Source of the DNA: Microcaldota archaeon
Lineage (GTDB): Archaea > Micrarchaeota > Micrarchaeia > Micrarchaeales > Micrarchaeaceae
DNA length: 11,418 nt
Assembly (NCBI GenBank): GCA_021827955.1
Contig: JAKATY010000050.1
Span: forward strand, 1-11,418
Reading direction: 5' to 3'
The notes below the pieces were generated by a model. The model saw nothing but the letters and a program-made list of their open reading frames with translations. It was not told the DNA's origin and searched no databases. A program made the position numbers and the translations under genes. Below, piece by piece: positions 1 to 5,595 of the stretch (position 1 is its first letter; each line of letters begins with the position of its first letter).

Positions 1-783
1 TACCAATAACCCGTAGGGGATGTGAGAGCATGAGCCCCGAGAAGGGCACTGAGACAAGGGCCCTAGCGCTACGGCGTGCAGCAGGCGCGCAAACTCCACA
101 ATGCGCGTAAGCGTGATGGGGGGAACCTGAGTGGCTGACTAACGTCAGCCTTTTGCCAAGTTTAGCAAGCTTGGAGAATAAGTGCTGGGCAAGACCGGTG
201 GCAGCCGCCACGGTAATACCGGCAGCACAAGTGGTATCCACGATTATTGGGCTTAAAGCGCCCGTAGCTGGCTGATGCCGTCTCATGTGAAATATTGGCG
301 TTCAACGTCAATGCGAGCACGAGATACCCGTCGGCTAGGGAGTGGGTTGGGTCAGGAGTACTTATGGGGGAGGGGCTAAATCCTATAATCCTATAAGGAC
401 TAACGGTGGCGAAGGCGCCTGACCAGAACACATCCGACAGTGAGGGACGAAGGCTAGGAGAACGAATCGGATCAGATACCCGAGTAGCCCTAGCAGTAAA
501 TTATGCAGACTCTGGTGTTGCATGCATCTCGAATGCATGCAGTACCGTAGCGTAAGCGTTAAGTCTGCCGCCTGGGGAGTACGGCCGCAAGGTTGAAACT
601 TAAAACAATTGGCGGGGGAGCACACAAGGGGTGGATGCTGCGGTTTAATTGAACCCAACGTCGGAAATATTACCAGAAGCGACGGCAGTGTGAAGGTCAG
701 ACTAAAGATCTTACCTGACAAGCCGAGAGGTAGTGCATGGCGATCGTCAGCTCGTGGTGTGAACTGTTCGGTTAAGTCCGGTA
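1..783 (+). rRNA. 16S rRNA, exon 1 (5' end outside window)
   Basis: Small-subunit rRNA, recognised from conserved blocks in order: the CAGCAG element near 79-84, the 530 loop at 198-216, the 790 loop at 471-490, the 907-926 block at 596-615, and the GTTAAGTCC segment at 771-779. Alignment by eye puts base 1 near E. coli position 274, so about 270 nt of the 5' part lie outside the window. The archaeal character is clear (for example GGCGGGGGAGCAC at 611-623), but several near-universal positions differ: E. coli 518, 527, 789, 804, 916 and 917. The predicted exon end is between 783 and 784, at the 5' bulge of the BHB motif, equivalent to E. coli A1101/A1102. Stems such as 520-527/533-540 are intact, which argues for a working gene rather than a pseudogene. 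Confidence 0.97.
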
Positions 784-1306
784 AGCCGGCGAGTGATGCT
801 ATGACAAGAAAGCTAAAACTGGATCCAGATACCTGCTACATGCTTGGCATGTACAGCTGTAGCATGCGCTCTCCGATTTCCATAAGCACAGCCAAGGAGG
901 AGATGATTGAGAAATTTACCAAGATCGCGCTTAAGCTCGGCGTAGAGCCGGGAAAAGTGCGCATCGAAAGCATGCACAATGGCATGCAAAAGGTGTTTTT
1001 CTACAACTCCAAGCTCGAAAAGCTGTTCAAAAATGCGCTCGAGCGCAGAAGCATAGTCTTCTCGCGCAAGAACGCGTGCGCGCTAAGCTATGTGGCTGGC
1101 GTGTTTGACAGCAATGGCGGAAAGGACCGCTTCGGGCTCTTCATAAAAAGACTTGATCCCGCAAACGCGGTGATCATGGAGAACCTTGGCTTGCATGTGT
1201 GGGAATCAGGAGGCAGGCATTACATATTGAATGCAAAGATTTTCGTCACGCTTATCGCTGGATACAGCGTGATGCTTTCTTACGAGCAACATTCTCCGGC
1301 CCGGTA
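784..1306 (+). mobile_element. Archaeal BHB-type rRNA intron in 16S
   Basis: A 523-nt insertion splits 16S between E. coli-equivalent positions 1101 and 1102. The boundary sequences fold into a textbook bulge-helix-bulge. Central helix: CCGG 778-781 with CCGG 1301-1304. 5' bulge TAA 782-784. Inner helix: GCCGG 785-789 with CCGGC 1296-1300. 3' bulge TAA 1305-1307. Cleavage by the tRNA-splicing endonuclease after the second bulge base, the usual rule for this motif, gives intron 784-1306. Joining then restores GTCCGGTAACGAGCG, the expected continuous rRNA sequence. The outer exon helix is weak or interrupted (possibly GTTCG 766-770 with CGAGC 1308-1312). Nearly the whole intron is one LAGLIDADG ORF. 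Exact ends rest on the cleavage rule, because CCGGTAA is present at both ends. Confidence 0.93.
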
Positions 1307-1307
1307 A
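801..1307 (+). CDS. LAGLIDADG-family homing endonuclease homologue, intron-encoded, probably inactive
   Basis: A 168-aa protein filling the 16S intron, close in size to single-chain archaeal rRNA-intron enzymes such as I-DmoI (188 aa). Family members cut the intronless rRNA gene so that the intron is copied in. Two LAGLIDADG-type helices are visible: YMLGMYSCSM near residues 13-22 and YVAGVFDSNGG at 97-107, each followed by an alpha/beta half of about 70 residues. The position normally holding the catalytic Asp/Glu (second to last of each motif) is Ser in the first and Asn in the second, so cleavage activity is doubtful. The start is ATG 801, preceded by GTGAT at 793-797 with 3-nt spacing. 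Reading further upstream would enter rRNA exon sequence. The TAA stop is the 3' BHB bulge, two bases in the intron and one in exon 2. It could retain DNA binding or simply be decaying. Confidence 0.88.
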   Translation: MTRKLKLDPDTCYMLGMYSCSMRSPISISTAKEEMIEKFTKIALKLGVEPGKVRIESMHNGMQKVFFYNSKLEKLFKNALERRSIVFSRKNACALSYVAGVFDSNGGKDRFGLFIKRLDPANAVIMENLGLHVWESGGRHYILNAKIFVTLIAGYSVMLSYEQHSPAR

Positions 1308-1743
1308 CGAGCGAGACCTTCGCTAACAGTTGCCACCAGCTTAGAGATAAGTTGAGCACTCTGTTAGGACCGCCTCCGTTTAAGGAGGAGGAAGGAGAGG
1401 GCTACGATTCGTCAGTATGCTCTGAATCTTCTGGGCTACACGCGGCATACATAGGTTGGTACAATTGGATGCAATGCCGAAAGGCAAAGCCAATCCCCTA
1501 AAACCAACCGAGGTTCGGATTGAGGGCTGAAACTCGCCCTCATGAAGCTGGAATCCCTAGTAATCGCTTGTCACTATCGAGCGGTGAATATGTCCCCGCT
1601 CCTTGCACACACCGCCTGCCAGATCACCCAAATGAGGCTCTAACGAGGCAACAGCTTTGCTGTTTTCGAGTTAGAGTTTCGTAAGGAGGGTCAAGGCATA
1701 ACAAGGCATCCGTAGGGGAACCTGCGGATAGATCACCTTTATA
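1307..1743 (+). rRNA. 16S rRNA, exon 2 with 3' end
   Basis: This continues 16S from E. coli-equivalent 1102 (ACGAGCGAGACC) through the 1240 block (GGGCTACACGCGGC, 1432-1445), the 1392 block (GCACACACCGCC, 1605-1616), helix 44 and the helix 45 hairpin (GGGGAACCTGCGG, 1715-1727). Decoding residues equivalent to A1408, A1492 and A1493 are present at 1621, 1693 and 1694. Two helix-44 pairs have changed on both strands: 1617/1698 is U:A and 1619/1696 is C:G. The 3' tail reads GATCACCTTTATA, where most archaea have GATCACCTCCT, so the anti-Shine-Dalgarno core is altered. The end coordinate is set by alignment to E. coli 1542 and is uncertain by a few bases. No tRNA or 23S gene follows before gltX. 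Confidence 0.96.
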
Positions 1744-1784
1744 AAAATGTGTGCGTGGCTATTCTCCGCATTAATACTCGGGAC

Positions 1785-1808
1785 TGCTCCTCTTCTTCTT
1801 TCTTTTTA
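1785..1808 (+). terminator. Pyrimidine/T-rich tract, candidate terminator of the 16S transcript
   Basis: A run of pyrimidines rich in T, ending in TTTTT at 1804-1808, lies about 45 nt beyond the 16S 3' end and before the convergent gltX. Archaeal RNA polymerase commonly terminates at U-rich tracts without a hairpin. The gap 1744-1862 holds no other recognisable gene. Confidence 0.4.
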
Positions 1809-1862
1809 GTTCTGGAATAGAAATAGTTATAGAAGAGAAATAAGTAGGACTAGCTTGGCTTG

Positions 1863-3608
1863 TCATGCGCTTATATATATGAACTGCTTTGCATCTCCTT
1901 CGTCGCCGTCAAATGCCGCAAATCCGAATCTTTCGAGCTGCACAACCTCGCCTTTCTCCAGTTTCTGCGCGAATGACTCTATGTATCCTTTGCTTACCTG
2001 CAAACTGTCTTGCAAGAAGTTCTCATTCTCATCTACAAGATCCTTCGGAATAAGGACTTTGCACTCAAGCTTGCTTTCCTCAGGCACCCACTGTATTTTC
2101 TTCATGCTTTTTGCCTCGCTTTCGCTTATCTTTATTGCCTCTGCATGTATCGCTTCCTTTGAAACTGAAAGTATGCGCAAATCAGCAAGCTCCTTTAACC
2201 TTATCTTTGAATCCATATCCAGCGAATCGGCATCCGAACCGCTTATGTAAAAAGTAGCGCCTATAGCATAGCTTCTAGAGCCGAGGTCGTTTGATGGATG
2301 CAGCTTCAAAGAAACTGATTTTGGAAGTTTTCCTGGATTCTCAACCACCACCTTGACGGGATTCTCTACGTAGAAAAGCCTCTTTGCATGCGGATCCACA
2401 AGCTTCTTGTTCTCTGCATATAAAAGAGAAAGATCCACGACGCTGTTTGTCATGCTCATTCCAAAACGCATTACGAATTTCTTTATCGCTTCCGGCCTTA
2501 TGCCGCGCCTGCGAAGCGCAGTTATCGTTATGAGGCGTGGATCATCATAGCCGCTTATCAGGCCCTTGCTTATAAGATCGTTAAGCTTGCGCTTTGAGGT
2601 AAGCGAACCTTTTACTACAAGCCTTGCTTCGTGATGCATCCTTGGAACGCGCAGCCCCAGAGCCTTCAGGATCTCTACGTATATCTCTCCCCTGAGCTCG
2701 TATTCCTTGCTTCGCATAGCATCAGTGACTTCGTGCAGAGAATCCATTACCGGAGTATTGAAGTCGTAAGTGGGCCACACGATATACTTATCCCCTTGCC
2801 TGTAATGCACATGCTTCTTTATTCGCATGATAGCGGGATCGCGCATAACAGTATTGCTTGAAGACATATCGCCTCTGAAGCGCAGGACGGCCTGCCCCTC
2901 ATCATAATCGCCTTCGAGCATCTCATCGAACATCATCATGTTCTCTGCTTCAGGATTCCTCGAATGAGGGCATGAAAGTCCTTTCATCCTGTAGCTTTTT
3001 ATCGTCTCTGAAGGGCAGGTGCACACATAAGCCTTTCCATTTTTAATGAGCTGCCTGGCATACTCATACATCTTTTCTATGCTGTCGCTTGCATAGTATT
3101 CCTTGTCAAACGTTACTCCTAGCCAATCCAGATCCCTCTTTATTGCATCTACAAATTCCTGAGACTCTTTCTCCGGATTCGTGTCGTCAAAATAGAGAAA
3201 CATCTTGCCCTTGTAAATTTTGGCGAACTCCTGCTCCAGGAATACTACTTTGGCGTGGCCTATGTGCATGTATCCGCTAGGCTCAGGCGCAAATCTCGTA
3301 GAGAAGTTGCCTTCTACCGCACCCTTCAACTCCATGTGAGGAGAGGAAGTATTCTTTACCTTTTCGGAATACTCATGCTCAAATTCTCCTTTGTACGTAT
3401 CGTACTCTGCTATCTGCGCCTCCTTGCTCATCGCGTTTACGCTGTCTACAACCTTTTCTACTTCCATGCGCAGATCCTTTATATCTCCAGATTTTCCAAC
3501 TTTCGAGAGTACCTTGCTAAACACGCTTCCAGGATTAGCCTTGCCGCCATAATCTACGGCGTTTTTTATCGCGTACTTCCTTGCGAGCTTCGATATTTCG
3601 TCGTCCAG
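1863..3608 (-). CDS. gltX: Glutamyl-tRNA synthetase, archaeal type; apparent CTG start
   Basis: Cytosolic class I enzyme that attaches Glu to tRNA-Glu; with the GatCAB genes downstream it is probably non-discriminating and also charges tRNA-Gln. In 581-aa numbering: an archaeal N-terminal extension, then the class I signature HIGH at 115-118 within SGYMHIGHAK, a Cys/His cluster at about 196-215 (CTC then CPH) that could bind zinc, LTSKRKL at 336-342 in place of KMSKS, and a C-terminal beta-barrel anticodon domain. The first usual start codon is GTG 3524, but 28 in-frame codons upstream encode DDEISKLARKYAIKNAVDYG and then GKANPGS, the conserved start of archaeal GluRS. An in-frame TAA at 3609-3611 closes the frame. 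The only position between is CTG 3606-3608, preceded by GTGAT with 3-nt spacing. ATA codons or a sequencing error are alternatives. The gene lies 38 nt after the surface-protein gene and may be co-transcribed with it. Confidence 0.95.
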   Translation of the reverse strand: MDDEISKLARKYAIKNAVDYGGKANPGSVFSKVLSKVGKSGDIKDLRMEVEKVVDSVNAMSKEAQIAEYDTYKGEFEHEYSEKVKNTSSPHMELKGAVEGNFSTRFAPEPSGYMHIGHAKVVFLEQEFAKIYKGKMFLYFDDTNPEKESQEFVDAIKRDLDWLGVTFDKEYYASDSIEKMYEYARQLIKNGKAYVCTCPSETIKSYRMKGLSCPHSRNPEAENMMMFDEMLEGDYDEGQAVLRFRGDMSSSNTVMRDPAIMRIKKHVHYRQGDKYIVWPTYDFNTPVMDSLHEVTDAMRSKEYELRGEIYVEILKALGLRVPRMHHEARLVVKGSLTSKRKLNDLISKGLISGYDDPRLITITALRRRGIRPEAIKKFVMRFGMSMTNSVVDLSLLYAENKKLVDPHAKRLFYVENPVKVVVENPGKLPKSVSLKLHPSNDLGSRSYAIGATFYISGSDADSLDMDSKIRLKELADLRILSVSKEAIHAEAIKISESEAKSMKKIQWVPEESKLECKVLIPKDLVDENENFLQDSLQVSKGYIESFAQKLEKGEVVQLERFGFAAFDGDEGDAKQFIYISA

Positions 3609-3620
3609 TTAATCACTTTA
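3606..3620 (-). promoter_or_regulatory. Ribosome-binding site supporting a CTG start of gltX
   Basis: Reading on the minus strand: TAAAGTGAT, then TAA, then CTG. GTGAT (3612-3616) complements the AUCAC of the 16S tail, and its 3-nt spacing to the start codon equals that of the intron ORF (GTGAT GCT ATG) and FKBP (GTGAT GAT ATG). This favours CTG over the downstream GTG. Confidence 0.6.
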
Positions 3621-3646
3621 GTTGACACGGGTTTACGGCCTGGCAC

Positions 3647-4258
3647 TTATGATAAAGTCACCGTTGGCTGGCCATACATCAAATATTCTGAAGAGCTGGA
3701 ATTCTTTTTATATACTAAAGCATTGACTTTTACAAGCAGCTTGCTCCCTATGGGCACGAGTTTTTCAACAGGCACCGCATATGACAGGTTATTTGAAATC
3801 ACGAAGTATTGGTATGCGCCATAGTTAAGATATATGCCACTGGGCAGCGCTATCAGCGCTGTTGTGTTTATTGGAGGCGTTGAACCAAGCAACGAGGATA
3901 TCGAATTGTACAAATCGAATATGTCTGAGCTGCCAGAGTAGATAGAGAGGCTGTTATTGAGAAGGTAGTAGCTTTCGATAGAACCATTTGATTCCATACT
4001 TGAAAGGCTAGAGTTAAGTTGCGACAGCTTCGTCGCGTTTGCGTCTCGAACTCCGATTGTAAAATGATCGCTATAGTTGAGCACCGTGGCGTTCACATTG
4101 CCGGAGACGAAAGTGGTGCTGCTAGAGAATACGGTTGTGGAAGTTGTGGTTTGGTGCGTGGAATTGCTTCCAAATGCTAAATAAGAGCTAAGAAACATCG
4201 CAGCTACTATGAGAGATCCTATGAACAGCATTGTTTTTTTCCTTTTTTCTGAATCCAT
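3647..4258 (-). CDS. Membrane-anchored Ser/Thr/Asn-rich surface protein, unknown function
   Basis: I recognise no family. The 203-aa product starts with a basic stretch (DSEKRKK) and one hydrophobic segment at about residues 10-29 (MLFIGSLIVAAMFLSSYLAF). This fits an N-terminal membrane anchor or uncleaved signal with the rest outside the cell. Residues about 31-52 are almost all Ser/Thr with some Asn, like a glycosylated stalk. The whole chain has ten N-x-S/T sequons and no Cys. The remainder alternates polar and Tyr-rich strands and looks like a small beta domain. An in-frame ATG four codons upstream (4270) exists; I chose 4258 because GGTG lies 6 nt before it. A strong TATA-like element lies at 4301-4320. 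The protein ends 38 nt before gltX on the same strand, so the two may share a transcript, though a functional link is not evident. Confidence 0.75.
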   Translation of the reverse strand: MDSEKRKKTMLFIGSLIVAAMFLSSYLAFGSNSTHQTTTSTTVFSSSTTFVSGNVNATVLNYSDHFTIGVRDANATKLSQLNSSLSSMESNGSIESYYLLNNSLSIYSGSSDIFDLYNSISSLLGSTPPINTTALIALPSGIYLNYGAYQYFVISNNLSYAVPVEKLVPIGSKLLVKVNALVYKKNSSSSEYLMYGQPTVTLS

Positions 4259-4300
4259 GAAGCACACCATATAATATATGCATAATCGTTTTGCACAGAA

Positions 4301-4320
4301 AGTTATATCTATTATATAGA
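4301..4320 (-). promoter_or_regulatory. TATA-like promoter element for the surface-protein gene
   Basis: The minus strand reads TCTATATAATAGATATAACT. An archaeal TATA box here would put transcription start about 26 nt downstream, near 4275-4285. That leaves a short leader containing GGTG (4265-4268) before ATG 4258. The element is nearly palindromic, so it could also act on the plus strand. Confidence 0.5.
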
Positions 4321-4507
4321 CGGAATGCGTCAGCGCCTCGGCAGCGAACGTACCGCTTTGGCCGGAGCATCACGCGGCATTTCGCTTGAAGCGAGCGTGA
4401 AGCACATAATTGATTTCCAACGTAATCCTTTATTATTTTATTGCTCCTACAATTATAAGCTTATTTGGGGCTTTTGCTCCTTAACTTCTTCGCTGAAGGC
4501 TTCTCGT

Positions 4508-4517
4508 TGTTTTATAG
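4508..4517 (+). promoter_or_regulatory. Candidate TATA element for the FKBP gene
   Basis: GTTTTATAGA here would set transcription start near 4535-4542, giving a leader of about 25-30 nt that contains GTGAT (4558-4562) three bases before ATG 4566. A second AT-rich option, AATTATAAGC, lies at about 4450-4460. Confidence 0.35.
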
Positions 4518-4565
4518 AGGCAGAAGGTGGAGGCAACAGATAGGCGCAAATACCGAAGTGATGAT

Positions 4566-5288
4566 ATGGTTTTCAAGGACGGAGACTTTTTGGAGATAGA
4601 GTACAGCGCATGGAGGGCGATAGACAAGAAACTCCTTTACACTACGATAAAGGAGAAAGCGCAGGAAGCAGGAATTTATGATGAGCATGAAAACTATGGA
4701 AGCGCTCTTGTGATATTGGGACAGAACGCTGTAGTAAAAGGCTTGGAGAAGGAACTGAAAGGCATGTCTGTTGGCGAGTCTAAAAAGTTCGAGCTGAAGC
4801 CTGAAGAGGCATTTGGCAATAGGGACGAGAACCTTGTCAGGGTAATGCCCGTGACGGAATTTAGGGCGCAGAATATAAACCCCGTAGCGGGAATGACCAT
4901 AAATATAGATGGCATACCTTCCACAGTTAAAAGCGTTAACTCTGGAAGAGTGGTGGTTGACCAGAACCATCCGGAAGCAGGAATGAATATATTATACGAG
5001 GTTAAGGTGCTGAGGCTCATAAACAACGACAAGGATAAGATAGACATGCTTGGAAAGACTTACGGGGCACAGCCTTCAAAAATCGATATGAAGAACGATG
5101 AAATCGAGCTTTATTATGATGATAAAGTCAAGAAGAATGCCGATTATTTCGTTGGCAGGGCGAATCTTGTAGCCTCGATATTCAACTACGTGGGATCCGC
5201 AAACAAGGTTTACATAAAAGAGGAATACGTAAAACCAAAAACAGCAGAAAGCAAAACTGAAAAAGAGGGAGAAAAACAGCAAAATTAG
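4566..5288 (+). CDS. FKBP-type peptidyl-prolyl cis-trans isomerase, long archaeal (SlyD-like) form
   Basis: A 240-aa cytosolic proline isomerase and folding helper. Residues 1 to about 150 match the archaeal/SlyD FKBP domain: an N-terminal strand (GDFLEIEYSAW), then VVKGLEKELKGMSVGE, the PEEAFG segment (part of the FKBP core), the insert-in-flap chaperone region, and the returning strand VVVDQNHPEAGMNILYEVKV, whose NHPLAG-like element is typical of SlyD. Residues about 155-225 form the extra C-terminal domain found in the 26-28 kDa archaeal members. The last 15-20 residues are a charged Lys/Glu tail. The start at ATG 4566 is preferred over an upstream frame extension because GTGAT lies 3 nt before it and the FKBP fold begins immediately. 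It stands alone and converges on spt4, with 70 nt between stop codons. Confidence 0.93.
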   Translation: MVFKDGDFLEIEYSAWRAIDKKLLYTTIKEKAQEAGIYDEHENYGSALVILGQNAVVKGLEKELKGMSVGESKKFELKPEEAFGNRDENLVRVMPVTEFRAQNINPVAGMTINIDGIPSTVKSVNSGRVVVDQNHPEAGMNILYEVKVLRLINNDKDKIDMLGKTYGAQPSKIDMKNDEIELYYDDKVKKNADYFVGRANLVASIFNYVGSANKVYIKEEYVKPKTAESKTEKEGEKQQN

Positions 5289-5358
5289 CTCCTGAAAAGA
5301 GGGTTTTCCTGCCTGCTGCACTGCGTATAAGCCCCCATTTCTGGTTTCCGTCCCTGTT

Positions 5359-5547
5359 TTACTTTACATTGAGGGCGAATGTGCCGTTGAGCTTTATCTC
5401 AAGCTTCCTTGCTATGTCTGATTTCTCAACGTTTGTGACGAGGACATAACCGCTCCACTTTGTAGTCAGGTCTGTAGAACCGCATATCGGGCAGCTGTTT
5501 CCCTTGCTTATTATAATTCTGCAGTTTCTGCAAGCTTTTTCTTCCAT
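5359..5547 (-). CDS. spt4: Transcription elongation factor Spt4 (RpoE'')
   Basis: A 62-aa zinc-ribbon protein that pairs with Spt5 (NusG homologue) to make the archaeal RNA polymerase processivity clamp. The zinc ligands are two CxxC pairs, CRNC near the start and CPIC about 15 residues later. They are followed by the Spt4 core TTKWSGYVLVTN and the partner-binding C-terminus (SDIARKLEIKLNGTFALNV). The frame has an ATG at 5559 and another at 5547. I chose 5547 because GGTGA lies 5 nt before it and family members begin close to the first Cys. It is the last gene of the cluster, 48 nt after rpoE1. The adjacency rpoE1-spt4 is widely conserved in archaea. Confidence 0.95.
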   Translation of the reverse strand: MEEKACRNCRIIISKGNSCPICGSTDLTTKWSGYVLVTNVEKSDIARKLEIKLNGTFALNVK

Positions 5548-5595
5548 CTGATTCACCATTACAAGCTATTGATTCGAATTGTCCACCTTTTGCCT

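Larger units (their letters stand above)
4259..4565. other. Gene-free interval with GC-rich hairpin-forming core
   Basis: No credible gene is seen in these 307 bases. Both ends are AT-rich and promoter-like, but 4319-4403 is clearly GC-richer and can form three consecutive stems. These are GACG/CGTC (4319-4322 with 4328-4331), CTCGGC/GCCGGAG with one bulged G (4337-4342 with 4361-4367), and CACGC/GCGTG (4371-4375 with 4395-4399) capped by TCGC/GCGA (4382-4385 with 4391-4394). A further small hairpin, GGGGC TTTT GCTCC, lies around 4468-4481. A plus-strand reading frame covers 4325-4543, but its sequence is low-complexity and has no family resemblance. The core could be a small non-coding RNA; its strand cannot be decided from sequence alone. 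Confidence 0.4.

Noticed and set aside
520..540. Striking palindrome GCATGCAT / ATGCATGC with a 5-nt loop
   Set aside because: It falls in a variable 16S region where a hairpin is normal (around E. coli 830-860), so it is ordinary rRNA structure.
162..721. Open frames antisense to 16S
   Set aside because: They lie opposite conserved rRNA, lack family features and are chance frames.
609..800. Upstream extension of the intron ORF into 16S exon 1 (64 extra residues from a TTG)
   Set aside because: This stretch is conserved rRNA, and the family fold starts at ATG 801 with a good ribosome-binding site.
1199..1501. Plus-strand frame running from the intron into 16S exon 2
   Set aside because: It overlaps the LAGLIDADG gene in another frame and continues through conserved rRNA.
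3522..3524. GTG 3524 as the gltX start
   Set aside because: It would remove 28 residues that match the conserved archaeal GluRS N-terminus, and no GGTG/GTGAT motif precedes it.
4325..4543. 72-residue plus-strand frame upstream of FKBP
   Set aside because: It has no family resemblance, no ribosome-binding site of the type seen elsewhere here, and runs through the GC-rich hairpins and the FKBP promoter.
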